From: an uncultured Prevotella sp.
GTDB lineage: Bacteria; Bacteroidota; Bacteroidia; Bacteroidales; Bacteroidaceae
NCBI GenBank assembly: GCA_944320235.1
Contig: CALUGQ010000004.1
Coordinates: 95,339 to 159,338, forward strand
Length of the DNA stretch: 64,000 nt
Direction of reading: 5' to 3'
Both the position numbers and the translations under genes were made by a program. Shown here in pieces: positions 46,835 through 57,437 of this stretch. The notes under the pieces are model-generated. The model was given only the letters and a program-made list of their open reading frames with translations, was not told where the DNA came from and searched no databases. Numbering within the stretch: position 1 is the stretch's first letter; each line of letters starts with the position of its first letter.

Positions 46835-47682
46835 GAATCACGACCATAATGAAGACGCTGCTGCCGGCCCTGGCGATTGCCCTGGCCTCGTGCCGCTCGG
46901 CGAAGACGGTGGAGACAGGCTCTGAGGCGGCAGGGCAGGGCAAGTCCACGACGGAGCAAACCGTGCGCAAGGTGGCCGCCGTGAACCACAGGGAGACGCA
47001 GTATGTCACCTCGAAGATAAAGGTGGAACTGTCGGTCGGCGGCAAGGACCTGTCGCTCTCGGGCAACCTCCGCATGAAGCGCGACGGCATGATACGCCTG
47101 CAGCTCGTGGCCTTCGGGCTGATAGAGGCCGGCCGCATAGAGTTCACGCCCGACTACGTGCTGCTCATGGACCGCATCAACAGGCAGTACATAAAGGTAA
47201 ACTACGGCGACGTGGCGTTCCTGCGCGAGAGCGGTCTCAACTTCAACTCGCTGCAGTCGCTGTTCTGGGGCGAGCTCTTCGTGCCTGGAGAGGCCGCGCC
47301 CGGTGCGCGCTCGCTGGCCGGCTTCAACGCATACGAGGCCGGCACCGACATGGCCCTCATGCTTGAGCGCAGCCCGCTGACATACCGCTGGGTGGCCGAC
47401 AAGGGCAGCGGGCAGGTGAAGACGGCCAACGTGACCTACAAGGACGCCGCGCGCGGCAACACGCAGCTGACGTGGCACTACGGCGGCTTCGAGCAGATGG
47501 GCCGCCACAAGTTCCCGACCACCAACGACATAACCGTAGCCACGCACAAGCACACAGTGAGGCTGAGCTACTCGCTGGGCGGCGTAGGCCACGACAGCGG
47601 GTGGGAAAAGCTGACCGAGGTCACCTCCAGGTACAGGCAGGTGAAGCTCGACGACATACTGCGCAAACTCTCCTCACTCTGA
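46831..47682 (+). CDS. DUF4292 lipoprotein
   Basis: 283 aa. The N-terminus [20 protein letters not shown] ends in a lipobox (LASC) with Cys near 21, so it is a lipoprotein. The body (SKIKVELSVGGKDLSLSGNL, KRDGMIRLQLVAFGLIEAGR, PDYVLLMDRINRQYIKVNY) resembles the LolA/LolB-like fold assigned to DUF4292, and may help move lipoproteins or lipid across the envelope (inference). ATGA overlap with the TPR gene; the EnvC-like gene begins 11 bp after its stop. Confidence 0.88.
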   Translation: MRITTIMKTLLPALAIALASCRSAKTVETGSEAAGQGKSTTEQTVRKVAAVNHRETQYVTSKIKVELSVGGKDLSLSGNLRMKRDGMIRLQLVAFGLIEAGRIEFTPDYVLLMDRINRQYIKVNYGDVAFLRESGLNFNSLQSLFWGELFVPGEAAPGARSLAGFNAYEAGTDMALMLERSPLTYRWVADKGSGQVKTANVTYKDAARGNTQLTWHYGGFEQMGRHKFPTTNDITVATHKHTVRLSYSLGGVGHDSGWEKLTEVTSRYRQVKLDDILRKLSSL

Positions 47683-47693
47683 AACCACCGCCG

Positions 47694-49256
47694 ATGCCCA
47701 TGGTAAAGCTATACACACTGCTGCTCGCGCTGGCCCTGGCCGCGGCACCTTGCCACGCACAGACGCGCAAGGCCACAGCCAAGAAGAAGGCCCAGGCGAC
47801 GCGCACCACCAAGAAAAAGGCCGCACAGAAGAAGCCCAAGACAATATCGGGCCTGCGCAGCGAGCGCGCCCAGGTGAAGAAGCAGATACAGACACAGCAG
47901 CGGAAGCTGCGCAGCAATGAGCGCGACGTGAAGCAACGGCTGCAGAACCTCATGCTGATCAACACCGAGATTGCCGACAAGCGCAAGAGCATAGACTCCA
48001 TACGCCGCGACATAGCCGCTCTCAACGCCGACATAACCAGCCTCGGCAAGCAGATAGCCACGCTCAACGCCGAGCTGGAGGACAGGAAGGAGAAGTTCGT
48101 GAAGTCGATGCGCTACATGCACCGCAACCGCTCCATACAGAACCAGCTCATGTTCATCTTCAGCGCCGAGAGCTTCAGCCAGATGTACCGCCGCCTGCGC
48201 TTCACCCGCGAGTATGCCACCTACCAGCGGGCGCAGGGCGAGGCCGTGAAGGCCAAGCAGGAGCAGGTGGGGCGCAAGCAGGCACAGCTGCTGGCCGCCC
48301 GGAGGCAGAAGGGCGAGCTGCTGAGCAGGGGCGAGCAGGAGCGGCGCGCCCTTGAGGGCAAGCAGCAGGAGCAGGAGAAGGTGGTGGCCACGCTGAAACG
48401 CCAGCAGAAGACCATCCAGTCGGTGATAGCGCAGCAGCAGAAGCGCGACGCCGCCCTCAACGCCGAGATTGACCGCCTCGTGGCCATCGAGGTGGAAAAG
48501 GCGCGCCAGCGCGCCATAGCCGAGGCCAAGCGCAAGGCCGCCGAGGAAGCCGAGCGCAAGCGGCAGGCCGAGATAGCCCGCAAGAAAGCCGCCGCCGAGG
48601 CCGCCGCCCGCGCCAATGCGCAGCGCATAGCCGAGGCGAAGCGGCGCGAGGAGCAGCTGAAGGAGGCCGCCCGCAAGGCGTCGGCCGACAAGCGCAAGGC
48701 TGCCGAGCAGGCCGCCCTCCGCGCCGAGGAAGCGCGCAAGGAGGCCGAGCGCAAGGCCAAGGCCGACGCCAAGAGCCGCGCCCGCGAGCTGGCCGAGGCC
48801 AAGAAGGAGGGCGAGGCCGCCTTCAGGCTCGACAGCGAAGACCGCCGCATCAGCGGCAACTTCGAGAGCAACCGCGGCCGCCTGCCCATGCCCATCACCG
48901 GCCCTTACCGCATAGTGAGCCATTTCGGGCAGTACAACGTGGACGGGCTTAAGAACGTGAGGCTCAACAACAACGGCATAAGCATACTGGGGCAGCAGGG
49001 CGCCGAGGCCCGCAGCGTGTTCGACGGCGAGGTGAGCGCGGTGTTCAGCATACCCGGCTCGGGCTGCAGCGGGGTGATGGTGCGCCACGGGCAGTACATC
49101 TCGGTGTACTTCAACCTTGCCTCCGTGAGGGTGCGCAAGGGGCAGCACGTTAGCACGCGGCAGCCGCTCGGCTCCGTGGCGGGCAACCACGTGCTTGAGT
49201 TCCAGCTGCGCCGCGAGAAAGCCAAGCTCAACCCCGAGTCGTGGCTTGGCAGGTGA
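47694..49256 (+). CDS. EnvC-like murein hydrolase activator (degenerate M23 domain)
   Basis: 520 aa; start at 47694 or, two codons later, 47700. Signal peptide (MVKLYTLLLALALAAAPCHAQ), a lysine-rich stretch, then a long coiled coil (~60-390, very rich in K, E, A, R and Q) and a C-terminal LytM/M23 fold (~400-520). In active M23 enzymes the metal ligands lie in an HxxGIDI-type segment and an HLS-type segment. Here these read NNNGISI and YFNLAS, so the Zn ligands appear lost. That matches EnvC-type activators of amidases rather than a peptidase. It probably acts in cell separation. Last gene of the dut operon. Confidence 0.85.
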   Translation: MPMVKLYTLLLALALAAAPCHAQTRKATAKKKAQATRTTKKKAAQKKPKTISGLRSERAQVKKQIQTQQRKLRSNERDVKQRLQNLMLINTEIADKRKSIDSIRRDIAALNADITSLGKQIATLNAELEDRKEKFVKSMRYMHRNRSIQNQLMFIFSAESFSQMYRRLRFTREYATYQRAQGEAVKAKQEQVGRKQAQLLAARRQKGELLSRGEQERRALEGKQQEQEKVVATLKRQQKTIQSVIAQQQKRDAALNAEIDRLVAIEVEKARQRAIAEAKRKAAEEAERKRQAEIARKKAAAEAAARANAQRIAEAKRREEQLKEAARKASADKRKAAEQAALRAEEARKEAERKAKADAKSRARELAEAKKEGEAAFRLDSEDRRISGNFESNRGRLPMPITGPYRIVSHFGQYNVDGLKNVRLNNNGISILGQQGAEARSVFDGEVSAVFSIPGSGCSGVMVRHGQYISVYFNLASVRVRKGQHVSTRQPLGSVAGNHVLEFQLRREKAKLNPESWLGR

Positions 49257-49298
49257 GACCGCCGCAGCCCACAGGCGGGGCGGCGCCGCAGCCGGCAA

Positions 49299-49405
49299 CG
49301 CAACCGGCTGAGGCACAGCAAGTTGGCAATACGGCCTGTTCCGCGCCGCGGAACAGGCCGTATTGCGTTGCGATTCAGGCCGTTCCGCGCTGCGGAACGG
49401 CCTGT
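49299..49405 (-). repeat. Phased 22-bp palindromic array E with terminal hairpin (reverse orientation)
   Basis: Cores start at 49330 (TACGGCCTGT), 49352 (AACAGGCCGT), 49374 (TTCAGGCCGT) and 49396 (AACGGCCTGT), exactly 22 bp apart. The hairpin element is at 49299-49325 and on the minus strand reads CAACTTGCTGTGCC then CAGCCGGTTGCG. It lies between convergent EnvC-like and recO genes. Confidence 0.85.
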
Positions 49406-49427
49406 TTCCTTGCTGCCGCCGCCCCGC

Positions 49428-50150
49428 TCATGCGAACAGCTCGCGCAGCACGGCGAGCGAGCGCGGCTCGGGGAAGCCGGGCAGGTGTATGCGGTAGTAC
49501 CTGATGATGACCTCCACCATGCGGTTGCGCTCCCCGCGCGAGAGGCGGAAGAGGTGCATCGTGGCGTAGTCCATGCGCATCATCAGCCCCACGAGGGCCG
49601 CGTCGGCCTGTCCGAGGCAGTCGGTGTGGAGCGGCTGGCTGTGGCAGAATCCCCCCGAGCGCAGGTCGAAGAAGTCGCCCGGCGCATACCCCCCGAGGTT
49701 GGGGTAGAAGCCCAGGAAGCGCGTGAGGCGCATGAGGAAGGCCAGGTGGAAGTTGGCGTAGCCCTCCGCCGCGCCGTCGAGCCACTGCAGGCTGTCGGCC
49801 ACGTAGTCGAAGAGCGGCCCGCCCTGCTGCTCGCCGCGCAGGGCGTGGCACAGACACTCGGCCACGAACATGGCCACGGCCAGCTTGCGGCAGTCGGCCG
49901 TGAGCGTGGCGTAGGGGTAGGACGGCGCCACCTCCTTGATGCGCTGCAGCTGCAGCCGCGGGCGCACGTCGCTCACCACGGTGAGCTGGGCCAGCGGCTG
50001 GAAGTACTGCTTCTTGAGCCGCCCGCGCCCCGTGGCCGCCACGGCGGCCAGGAACTGCAGCCTGCCGCACTCGCGGGTGAACATGTCCACCACCATCTTG
50101 CTGTCGCCGTACTTCACCGTGCGCAGCACTATAGCCTCGGTCTTAGTCAT
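49428..50150 (-). CDS. recO: DNA repair protein RecO
   Basis: 240 aa from the ATG at 50150 (MTKTEAIVLRTVKYGDSKMV). RecO anneals DNA and loads RecA with RecF/RecR. The N-terminal OB fold is clear (EAIVLRTVKYGDSKMVVDMF, FTRECGRLQFLAAVA) and the helical C-terminal region (FLMRLTRFLGFYPNLGG) is typical; the zinc-binding cysteines are not obvious. The longer frame to 50174 would start inside the promoter box (TAACTTTG, minus strand, 50162-50169), so it is rejected. The true leader must be very short. Confidence 0.9.
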   Translation of the reverse strand: MTKTEAIVLRTVKYGDSKMVVDMFTRECGRLQFLAAVAATGRGRLKKQYFQPLAQLTVVSDVRPRLQLQRIKEVAPSYPYATLTADCRKLAVAMFVAECLCHALRGEQQGGPLFDYVADSLQWLDGAAEGYANFHLAFLMRLTRFLGFYPNLGGYAPGDFFDLRSGGFCHSQPLHTDCLGQADAALVGLMMRMDYATMHLFRLSRGERNRMVEVIIRYYRIHLPGFPEPRSLAVLRELFA

Positions 50151-50161
50151 CATAACGGGCA

Positions 50162-50169
50162 CAAAGTTA
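50162..50169 (-). promoter_or_regulatory. recO -7 box
   Basis: TAACTTTG on the minus strand, only 8-11 bases upstream of the possible recO ATGs (50153, 50150). This implies a leaderless or nearly leaderless mRNA. Confidence 0.6.
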
Positions 50170-50308
50170 GCCATAAAAGCCGAGACGGCGGCACTGCCGC
50201 ACCTGAAATCTTTCGCGCGGGCCCCTGCCGCGCCGCGGCAAATCCATGCCCTTGTGCGCGTGTCAGCACCAAAAAACGCTGCAAAATCAAACTTTTAGGC
50301 AAAAAAAT

Positions 50309-50340
50309 TTTGCCAGTTGGAACAAAAGCAGTACCTTTGC
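50309..50340 (+). promoter_or_regulatory. tRNA-Glu/rpsT promoter
   Basis: TTTG at 50309-50312, 19-bp spacer, TACCTTTGC at 50332-50340. It lies about 20 bases before the mature tRNA 5' end. Confidence 0.8.
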
Positions 50341-50360
50341 ACCCGCAAAAACAACATCAC

Positions 50361-50432
50361 GGTCCCTTCGTCTATCGGTTAGGACGAGAGATTTTCATTC
50401 TCTAAAGAGGAGTTCGACTCTCCTAGGGACTA
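50361..50432 (+). tRNA. tRNA-Glu (UUC)
   Basis: About 72 nt. Acceptor GGTCCCT pairs with AGGGACT (1-72 is G-U). The anticodon stem AGAGA/TCTCT encloses loop TTTTCAT, anticodon TTC, for glutamate. T arm GAGGAGTTCGACTCTCC with TTCGACT loop. CCA is not encoded. Cotranscribed with rpsT, which starts 33 bases later. Confidence 0.95.
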
Positions 50433-50465
50433 CAATTAAAAACTGTTTAGCGAAGATATTAAAAG

Positions 50466-50717
50466 ATGGCAAATCACAAATCAGCATTGAAGAGAATCCG
50501 CCAGAACAAGAAGCGGGCACTTCACAACAAATATTACGCAAAGACCATGCGCAACGCAGTGCGCAAGTTCCGCGCCTTGACCGACAGGGATGAGGCCGTG
50601 AAGTTGTACCCCGGCATGCAGAAGATGCTGGACAAGCTGGCCAAGGTCAACATCATCCACAAGAACAAGGCCGCCAACCTCAAGTCGAGCCTTGCCCTGC
50701 ACATGAACAAGCTCTAA
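50466..50717 (+). CDS. rpsT: Ribosomal protein bS20
   Basis: 83 aa. It binds 16S rRNA in the small subunit. [20 protein letters not shown] is a textbook S20 N-terminus, and the C-terminal half ([20 protein letters not shown]) also fits. Basic throughout. Followed by a clear terminator. Confidence 0.97.
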   Translation: MANHKSALKRIRQNKKRALHNKYYAKTMRNAVRKFRALTDRDEAVKLYPGMQKMLDKLAKVNIIHKNKAANLKSSLALHMNKL

Positions 50718-50748
50718 CGAGAGGCACAGGCACAAACGTCAGATACAC

Positions 50749-50781
50749 AACGCCGCAACCACGACAAGGGGTTGTGGCGTT
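50749..50781 (+). terminator. rpsT terminator
   Basis: AACGCCGCAACC (50749-50760) pairs with GGTTGTGGCGTT (50770-50781), one G-U pair, 9-base loop. A T-poor tail (TGCTATTC) follows, so the stem is strong but the T-run weak. Confidence 0.75.
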
Positions 50782-50862
50782 TGCTATTCGGGGCAGGCGG
50801 CATGGCCGTGCGCCATCCCGCTTTTTACCCCCGAAATATTTCGCCGCCTCGCTTTTTTTTAG

Positions 50863-50871
50863 TAACTTTGC
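50863..50871 (+). promoter_or_regulatory. gyrB -7 box
   Basis: TAACTTTGC, 24 bases before the gyrB ATG. Confidence 0.7.
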
Positions 50872-50894
50872 GCCGACAATACTGAGACATACCT

Positions 50895-52871
50895 ATGGCA
50901 GAAGACATAACCAAGGAAAGCAACTATTCCGCGAGTAACATACAGGTGCTCGAAGGACTGGAGGCCGTACGCAAGCGCCCGGCCATGTACATCGGCGACA
51001 CCGGCGAGAAAGGCCTGCACCACCTCGTCAACGAGACCGTGGACAACTCCATCGACGAGGCCATGGCCGGCTACTGCACCCACATAGAGGTGACAATCAA
51101 CGAGGACGGCTCCATCACCGTGCAGGACAACGGCCGCGGCATCCCCGTAGACGAGCACAAGAAGCTGCACAAGTCGGCGCTCGAGGTGGTCATGACCGTG
51201 CTCCACGCCGGCGGAAAGTTCGACAAAGGGTCGTACAAAGTCAGCGGCGGACTCCACGGAGTGGGCGTGAGCTGCGTCAACGCCCTGTCCACGCGGATGC
51301 TCTCCCAAGTGTACCGCGACGGCAAGATTTACCAGCAGGAGTACGAGAAAGGCAAGGCCCTCTACCCCGTCAAGGTGGTTGGCGAGACCCAGCTGCGCGG
51401 CACTCGCCAGCAGTTCTGGCCCGACCCGGCAATCTTCACCGCCACCACCGAGTACAAGTACGACATCATAGCCAAGCGCATGCGCGAGCTGGCATACCTC
51501 AACGCCGGCATAACCATAACGCTGACCGACCTGCGCCCCGACGAGGAAGGCAAGACCCGGCAGGAGGTGTTCCACGCCAAGGACGGCCTGAAGGAGTTCG
51601 TGCGCTACATAGACCGCCACCGCACGCACCTCTTCGACGACGTCATCTACCTCAAGACCGAGAAGCAAGGCATACCCATCGAGGTGGCCGTGATGTACAA
51701 CACCGACTACAACGAGAACATACACTCATACGTAAACAACATAAACACCATCGAGGGCGGCACCCACCTCACCGGCTTCCGCATCGCGCTCACGCGCACC
51801 CTCAAGGCATACGCCGACAATGAGCCCACCATATCGAAGCAAATCGAGAAGGCAAAGATAGAGATTGCCGGCGAGGACTTCCGCGAAGGGCTCACCGCAG
51901 TGATTTCAATCAAGGTGGCAGAGCCGCAGTTCGAAGGCCAGACAAAGACCAAGCTCGGCAACACCGAGGTCACCGGGGCCGTGCAGCAGGCCGTGGGCGA
52001 GGCGCTCAACAACTACCTCGAGGAGCACCCCAAGGAAGCCAAGCTCATCTGCGACAAGGTGATACTCGCCGCCACGGCCCGCATCGCGGCCCGCAAGGCC
52101 CGCGAGAGCGTGCAGCGCAAGAACCCCATGACCGGCGGCGGGCTGCCCGGCAAGCTGGCCGACTGCTCCAACCGCGACCCCAAGGAGTGCGAGATATTCC
52201 TCGTGGAGGGCGACTCCGCCGGCGGCACGGCCAAGCAAGGGCGCGACCGCCACACCCAGGCCATACTGCCCCTGCGCGGAAAGATACTCAACGTGGAGAA
52301 GGTGATGTGGCACAAGGTGTTCGAGAGCGAGTCAGTGATGAACATCATACAGAGCATCGGCGTGCGCTTCGGCGTCGACGGCGAGGACGACAAGGAGGCC
52401 AACATCGACAAGCTGCGCTACGACAAGATAATAATCATGACCGATGCTGACGTCGATGGCTCACACATCGACACGCTCATAATGACGCTCTTCTACCGCT
52501 TCATGCCGAAAATCATACAGGAAGGCCACCTCTACATAGCCACGCCGCCCCTTTACCTCTGCTCATACAAGAACCAGGTCAAGGAGTACTGCTACACCGA
52601 CCAGCAGCGGCAGGCCTTCCTCGACAAGTATGGCGGCGGCCACGAAGACGGGAAGAACATCCACACACAGCGCTACAAAGGCCTCGGGGAGATGAACGCC
52701 GAGCAGCTGTGGGAGACGACCATGAACCCCGCCACGCGCCTGCTGAAGCAAGTGACAATCGAGAACGCTGCCGAGGCCGACGACATCTTCTCCATGCTCA
52801 TGGGCGACGACGTCGAGCCGCGCCGCGAGTTCATCGAGAAGAACGCCACCTACGCCAACATAGACGCATAG
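50895..52871 (+). CDS. gyrB: DNA gyrase subunit B
   Basis: 658 aa, the compact form lacking the extra insert of enterobacterial GyrB. ATPase half of the supercoiling enzyme. GHKL ATP-binding motifs: ETVDNSIDEAMAGYCTH, DNGRGIPVDEH, and KVSGGLHGVGVSCVNALS. TOPRIM domain: LVEGDSAGGTAKQGRDR and MTDADVDGSHIDTL; the C-terminus has HTQRYKGLGEMNAEQLWETT. The Q-R-Y-K-G-L-G-E-M motif favours GyrB over ParE but does not exclude it fully. Confidence 0.95.
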   Translation: MAEDITKESNYSASNIQVLEGLEAVRKRPAMYIGDTGEKGLHHLVNETVDNSIDEAMAGYCTHIEVTINEDGSITVQDNGRGIPVDEHKKLHKSALEVVMTVLHAGGKFDKGSYKVSGGLHGVGVSCVNALSTRMLSQVYRDGKIYQQEYEKGKALYPVKVVGETQLRGTRQQFWPDPAIFTATTEYKYDIIAKRMRELAYLNAGITITLTDLRPDEEGKTRQEVFHAKDGLKEFVRYIDRHRTHLFDDVIYLKTEKQGIPIEVAVMYNTDYNENIHSYVNNINTIEGGTHLTGFRIALTRTLKAYADNEPTISKQIEKAKIEIAGEDFREGLTAVISIKVAEPQFEGQTKTKLGNTEVTGAVQQAVGEALNNYLEEHPKEAKLICDKVILAATARIAARKARESVQRKNPMTGGGLPGKLADCSNRDPKECEIFLVEGDSAGGTAKQGRDRHTQAILPLRGKILNVEKVMWHKVFESESVMNIIQSIGVRFGVDGEDDKEANIDKLRYDKIIIMTDADVDGSHIDTLIMTLFYRFMPKIIQEGHLYIATPPLYLCSYKNQVKEYCYTDQQRQAFLDKYGGGHEDGKNIHTQRYKGLGEMNAEQLWETTMNPATRLLKQVTIENAAEADDIFSMLMGDDVEPRREFIEKNATYANIDA

Positions 52872-52896
52872 CGCCGCAACGCGCCAAGAAAGGGAT

Positions 52897-52949
52897 GAAG
52901 CCGCCGAGACAGCCATGACGCCACGCCGAATGACTGCCCCGGCGGCTTC
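52897..52949. terminator. Inverted repeat after gyrB
   Basis: GAAGCCGCCG (52897-52906) pairs with CGGCGGCTTC (52940-52949) around a 33-base loop. No T-run. Possible terminator for gyrB; otherwise the 176-bp gap to the next gene shows no promoter box. Confidence 0.35.
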
Positions 52950-53047
52950 TGCGTAAGCCCCGGCCCACGGCAACCGCGGCCCCGCCGCAACCCCCGGCCC
53001 CGCCGAGGCTGCCACTGCTGCCAACTTGCCCAAAACACTGCACAGCC

Positions 53048-55399
<2,352 letters not shown>

Positions 55400-55455
55400 C
55401 CAGCGCGCCATGCACAGGCCTGCATGACATAAAACCCAATGCCTTGACAACAGCC

Positions 55456-56418
55456 ATGCCGATGCGTACCTTCATTGCCATTGCCACGCTCGCGGCAGCC
55501 CTCGGCGCAGCCGCGCAGGACTGGGGGCTGCGCTGGATAGCCTGCCCCGGGGCCGGGCCGTGCTCGCAGGTGTGGTTCCGCCGGGCGTTCACCGTGGCCC
55601 GCCCGCCCCTGTCGGCGCGCGTAACCATAGCCAGTGCGGGCCGCTACGAGCTGTTCGTAAACGGATACAACGTCACCACCGACGTGCTCGCGCCCTCGGC
55701 AGGGCCGCCGGGCGACACCATCCGCGTGATGACCTACGAGGTGGGCCGCTTCCTCCGCCCCGACACCAACGTCGTGGCCGTGTGGTACTCGCCGCTCGCC
55801 CCCACCCGCAAGCAGCTCTCACTGAGCCTCTGCGCGCCCGCCCGCGGCGGCGACGCCATAGCCTTGCATGCCGACGGGGCGTGGCTCTGCCGCCCTGCAG
55901 GGGCAGAGACCGCCCTGCCCTGCCCGGGAGGGATGGCGCAGCCGTCGCCATACTTCCAGCTGTCGGCCGAGACCGTTGACGACAACCTCTCACTGCCGGG
56001 CTGGAACCTGCCCGGCGCGCCCGTCGTGGGCTGGCTACACGCAGCCGAGCAGTACGGCCTGCCGCCGCAGCCGCTCGCCGTGGTGCAGCCCCCGTACGCG
56101 GCGAGGCGCATAGCCTCAATACGCAGTTACACCTTCCTCGACGACCATGGGAGCACTCTCGTTTACCACTTCGGCCGGCGTTTCGACGGCTGGGTGCGCC
56201 TGACGCTGCGCGGGATGCACCGGGGCGACACGCTCCGCGTGAACGGCCTGACTTACATCTGCTCGGGGCGCACCGACGAGCAGGCCTGCCGCCGCTTCAC
56301 GTCTGCCGCCTCTTCCATCGCTGTGGTGAGCGGGCCGGAGCACTTCTCGCGCGAGAATGTCATGTCTGTCGAGGCCATCGACATAGAGACTTACACCCAC
56401 CGCAGCCTGCTCTATTAG
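55456..56418 (+). CDS. Rhamnosidase-like beta-sandwich protein lacking the catalytic barrel
   Basis: 320 aa from the ATG at 55456 (MPMRTFIAIATLAAALGAAA, a signal peptide). Residues ~20-150 resemble the N-terminal domain of GH78 enzymes: LRWIACPGAGPCSQVWFRRA, then IASAGRYELFVNGYNV and NVVAVWYSPL. Residues ~215-310 resemble the following PF05592-type domain: VYHFGRRFDGWVRLTLRGMH, RVNGLTYICSGRTDEQACRR, PEHFSRENVMSVEAIDIETY. The (alpha/alpha)6 barrel with the catalytic glutamates is absent and the protein ends there (RSLLY). It may bind glycans, or be a truncated enzyme. It likely shares an operon with the GH95 gene. Confidence 0.7.
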   Translation: MPMRTFIAIATLAAALGAAAQDWGLRWIACPGAGPCSQVWFRRAFTVARPPLSARVTIASAGRYELFVNGYNVTTDVLAPSAGPPGDTIRVMTYEVGRFLRPDTNVVAVWYSPLAPTRKQLSLSLCAPARGGDAIALHADGAWLCRPAGAETALPCPGGMAQPSPYFQLSAETVDDNLSLPGWNLPGAPVVGWLHAAEQYGLPPQPLAVVQPPYAARRIASIRSYTFLDDHGSTLVYHFGRRFDGWVRLTLRGMHRGDTLRVNGLTYICSGRTDEQACRRFTSAASSIAVVSGPEHFSRENVMSVEAIDIETYTHRSLLY

Positions 56419-56455
56419 CCCGCTGCACCGCCGCAGACTGCAGCATGGAAAGCAA

Positions 56456-56590
56456 GACGCGCCGTTCCGCCATCCGGAACGGCGCGTCTTGCGTTGTGAA
56501 ACAGGCAGTCTTGCAGGGCGAAACGGGCCATTTCGCAAAGCGAAACAGCCCGCTATGCGGAATGGCCTGACAGTCAGCGCGTTGCGGGCC
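56456..56590 (+). repeat. Phased 22-bp palindromic array F with terminal element
   Basis: Five cores start at 56456 (GACGCGCCGT), 56478 (AACGGCGCGT), 56500 (AACAGGCAGT), 56522 (AACGGGCCAT) and 56544 (AACAGCCCGC), each 22 bp apart. The terminal element is degenerate (GAATGGCCTGACAGTC from 56560, then GCGCGTTGCG). It lies between convergent genes. The remaining 125 bp to 56717 hold nothing I can name. Confidence 0.8.
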
Positions 56591-56717
56591 TTGGCGCGTT
56601 GGGCTGCATTTGCGCCCTCTCCGCTGCAAATGCGCCACGGCAATTGTGCAAATCCCAACTAAAATAACTCCCAATCGCCCGGCGGCAATCCAAAATTCGC
56701 AACCCAAGCCCCGCAAT

Positions 56718-57437
56718 TCAAAATATCTGGAACTTCAGTCCGAGCGAGAGGCCGAATATGTCGGTGAGCCTCACGTGGCTGTCCTGCACGAGCGCGCGTA
56801 TGTAAAGGTCGCAGGTGCTCAGCTCGTAGAACGCCGTTATGCTCTTGACGAACTTGCGGCGGTTGCTGGGCAGCGTCAGTTCCACGCGCTGGCCTACGAA
56901 CACGTTGACCCGCATCTTTGTTGAGAGGAATGGGTAGTAGCTGTCGGGGTAGCGCGCGGGCTGCTTCTGCCAGAACTCGGGGCCGAACACCGTGTTGAGG
57001 TACAGGCCCACGGTGAGCGGCTCCACGGCCCATCCGTTGTTTATGTACAGGCTCCAGGGTATGTAGTTCTCCTTGAGCGTCATCGTGGTCTTCGCGCGGT
57101 CGCTCTGCGCCTTGGGCAGGAAGCCGAAGAGCAGGTGGGTCTCCCACTGCTTGCGCCGCCCGTACTCCCAGCCCACGCCGACTGAGAGCAGGCCCATGTT
57201 GCCGGCGAACTGCACCACGCTCTGCGTGGGGATGAGGCTCTGCCAGCGGCGGCGGTAGCGGTGCACGCGGCGGTCGTAGCGCGTGAGCACCGAGCCGCCG
57301 TGCGCGGTGTCGGCACTGGCCTGCACAGCGGCGGCGGGCAGCGCCTGGCGGCAGGAAAGGCACGTGTCGGCCTGTGCGGCGGCCTTTGCCGTGAAGGCAG
57401 CCAGCGCGATGCTAATAACTGACAGTCTCATGGTCAT
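56718..57437 (-). CDS. Probable outer-membrane beta-barrel protein of unknown function
   Basis: 239 aa with a signal peptide (MTMRLSVISIALAAFTAKAAA). I do not recognise a named family. Alternating hydrophobic strands (VVQFAGNMGLLSVGVGWEYG, WETHLLFGFLPKAQ, AVEPLTVGLYLNTVFG, ITAFYELSTCDLYIRA) and a terminal phenylalanine (LKFQIF) suit a small outer-membrane barrel. Its start overlaps the end of the phosphoesterase gene by up to 26 bp, so the two are probably translationally coupled. Confidence 0.7.
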   Translation of the reverse strand: MTMRLSVISIALAAFTAKAAAQADTCLSCRQALPAAAVQASADTAHGGSVLTRYDRRVHRYRRRWQSLIPTQSVVQFAGNMGLLSVGVGWEYGRRKQWETHLLFGFLPKAQSDRAKTTMTLKENYIPWSLYINNGWAVEPLTVGLYLNTVFGPEFWQKQPARYPDSYYPFLSTKMRVNVFVGQRVELTLPSNRRKFVKSITAFYELSTCDLYIRALVQDSHVRLTDIFGLSLGLKFQIF

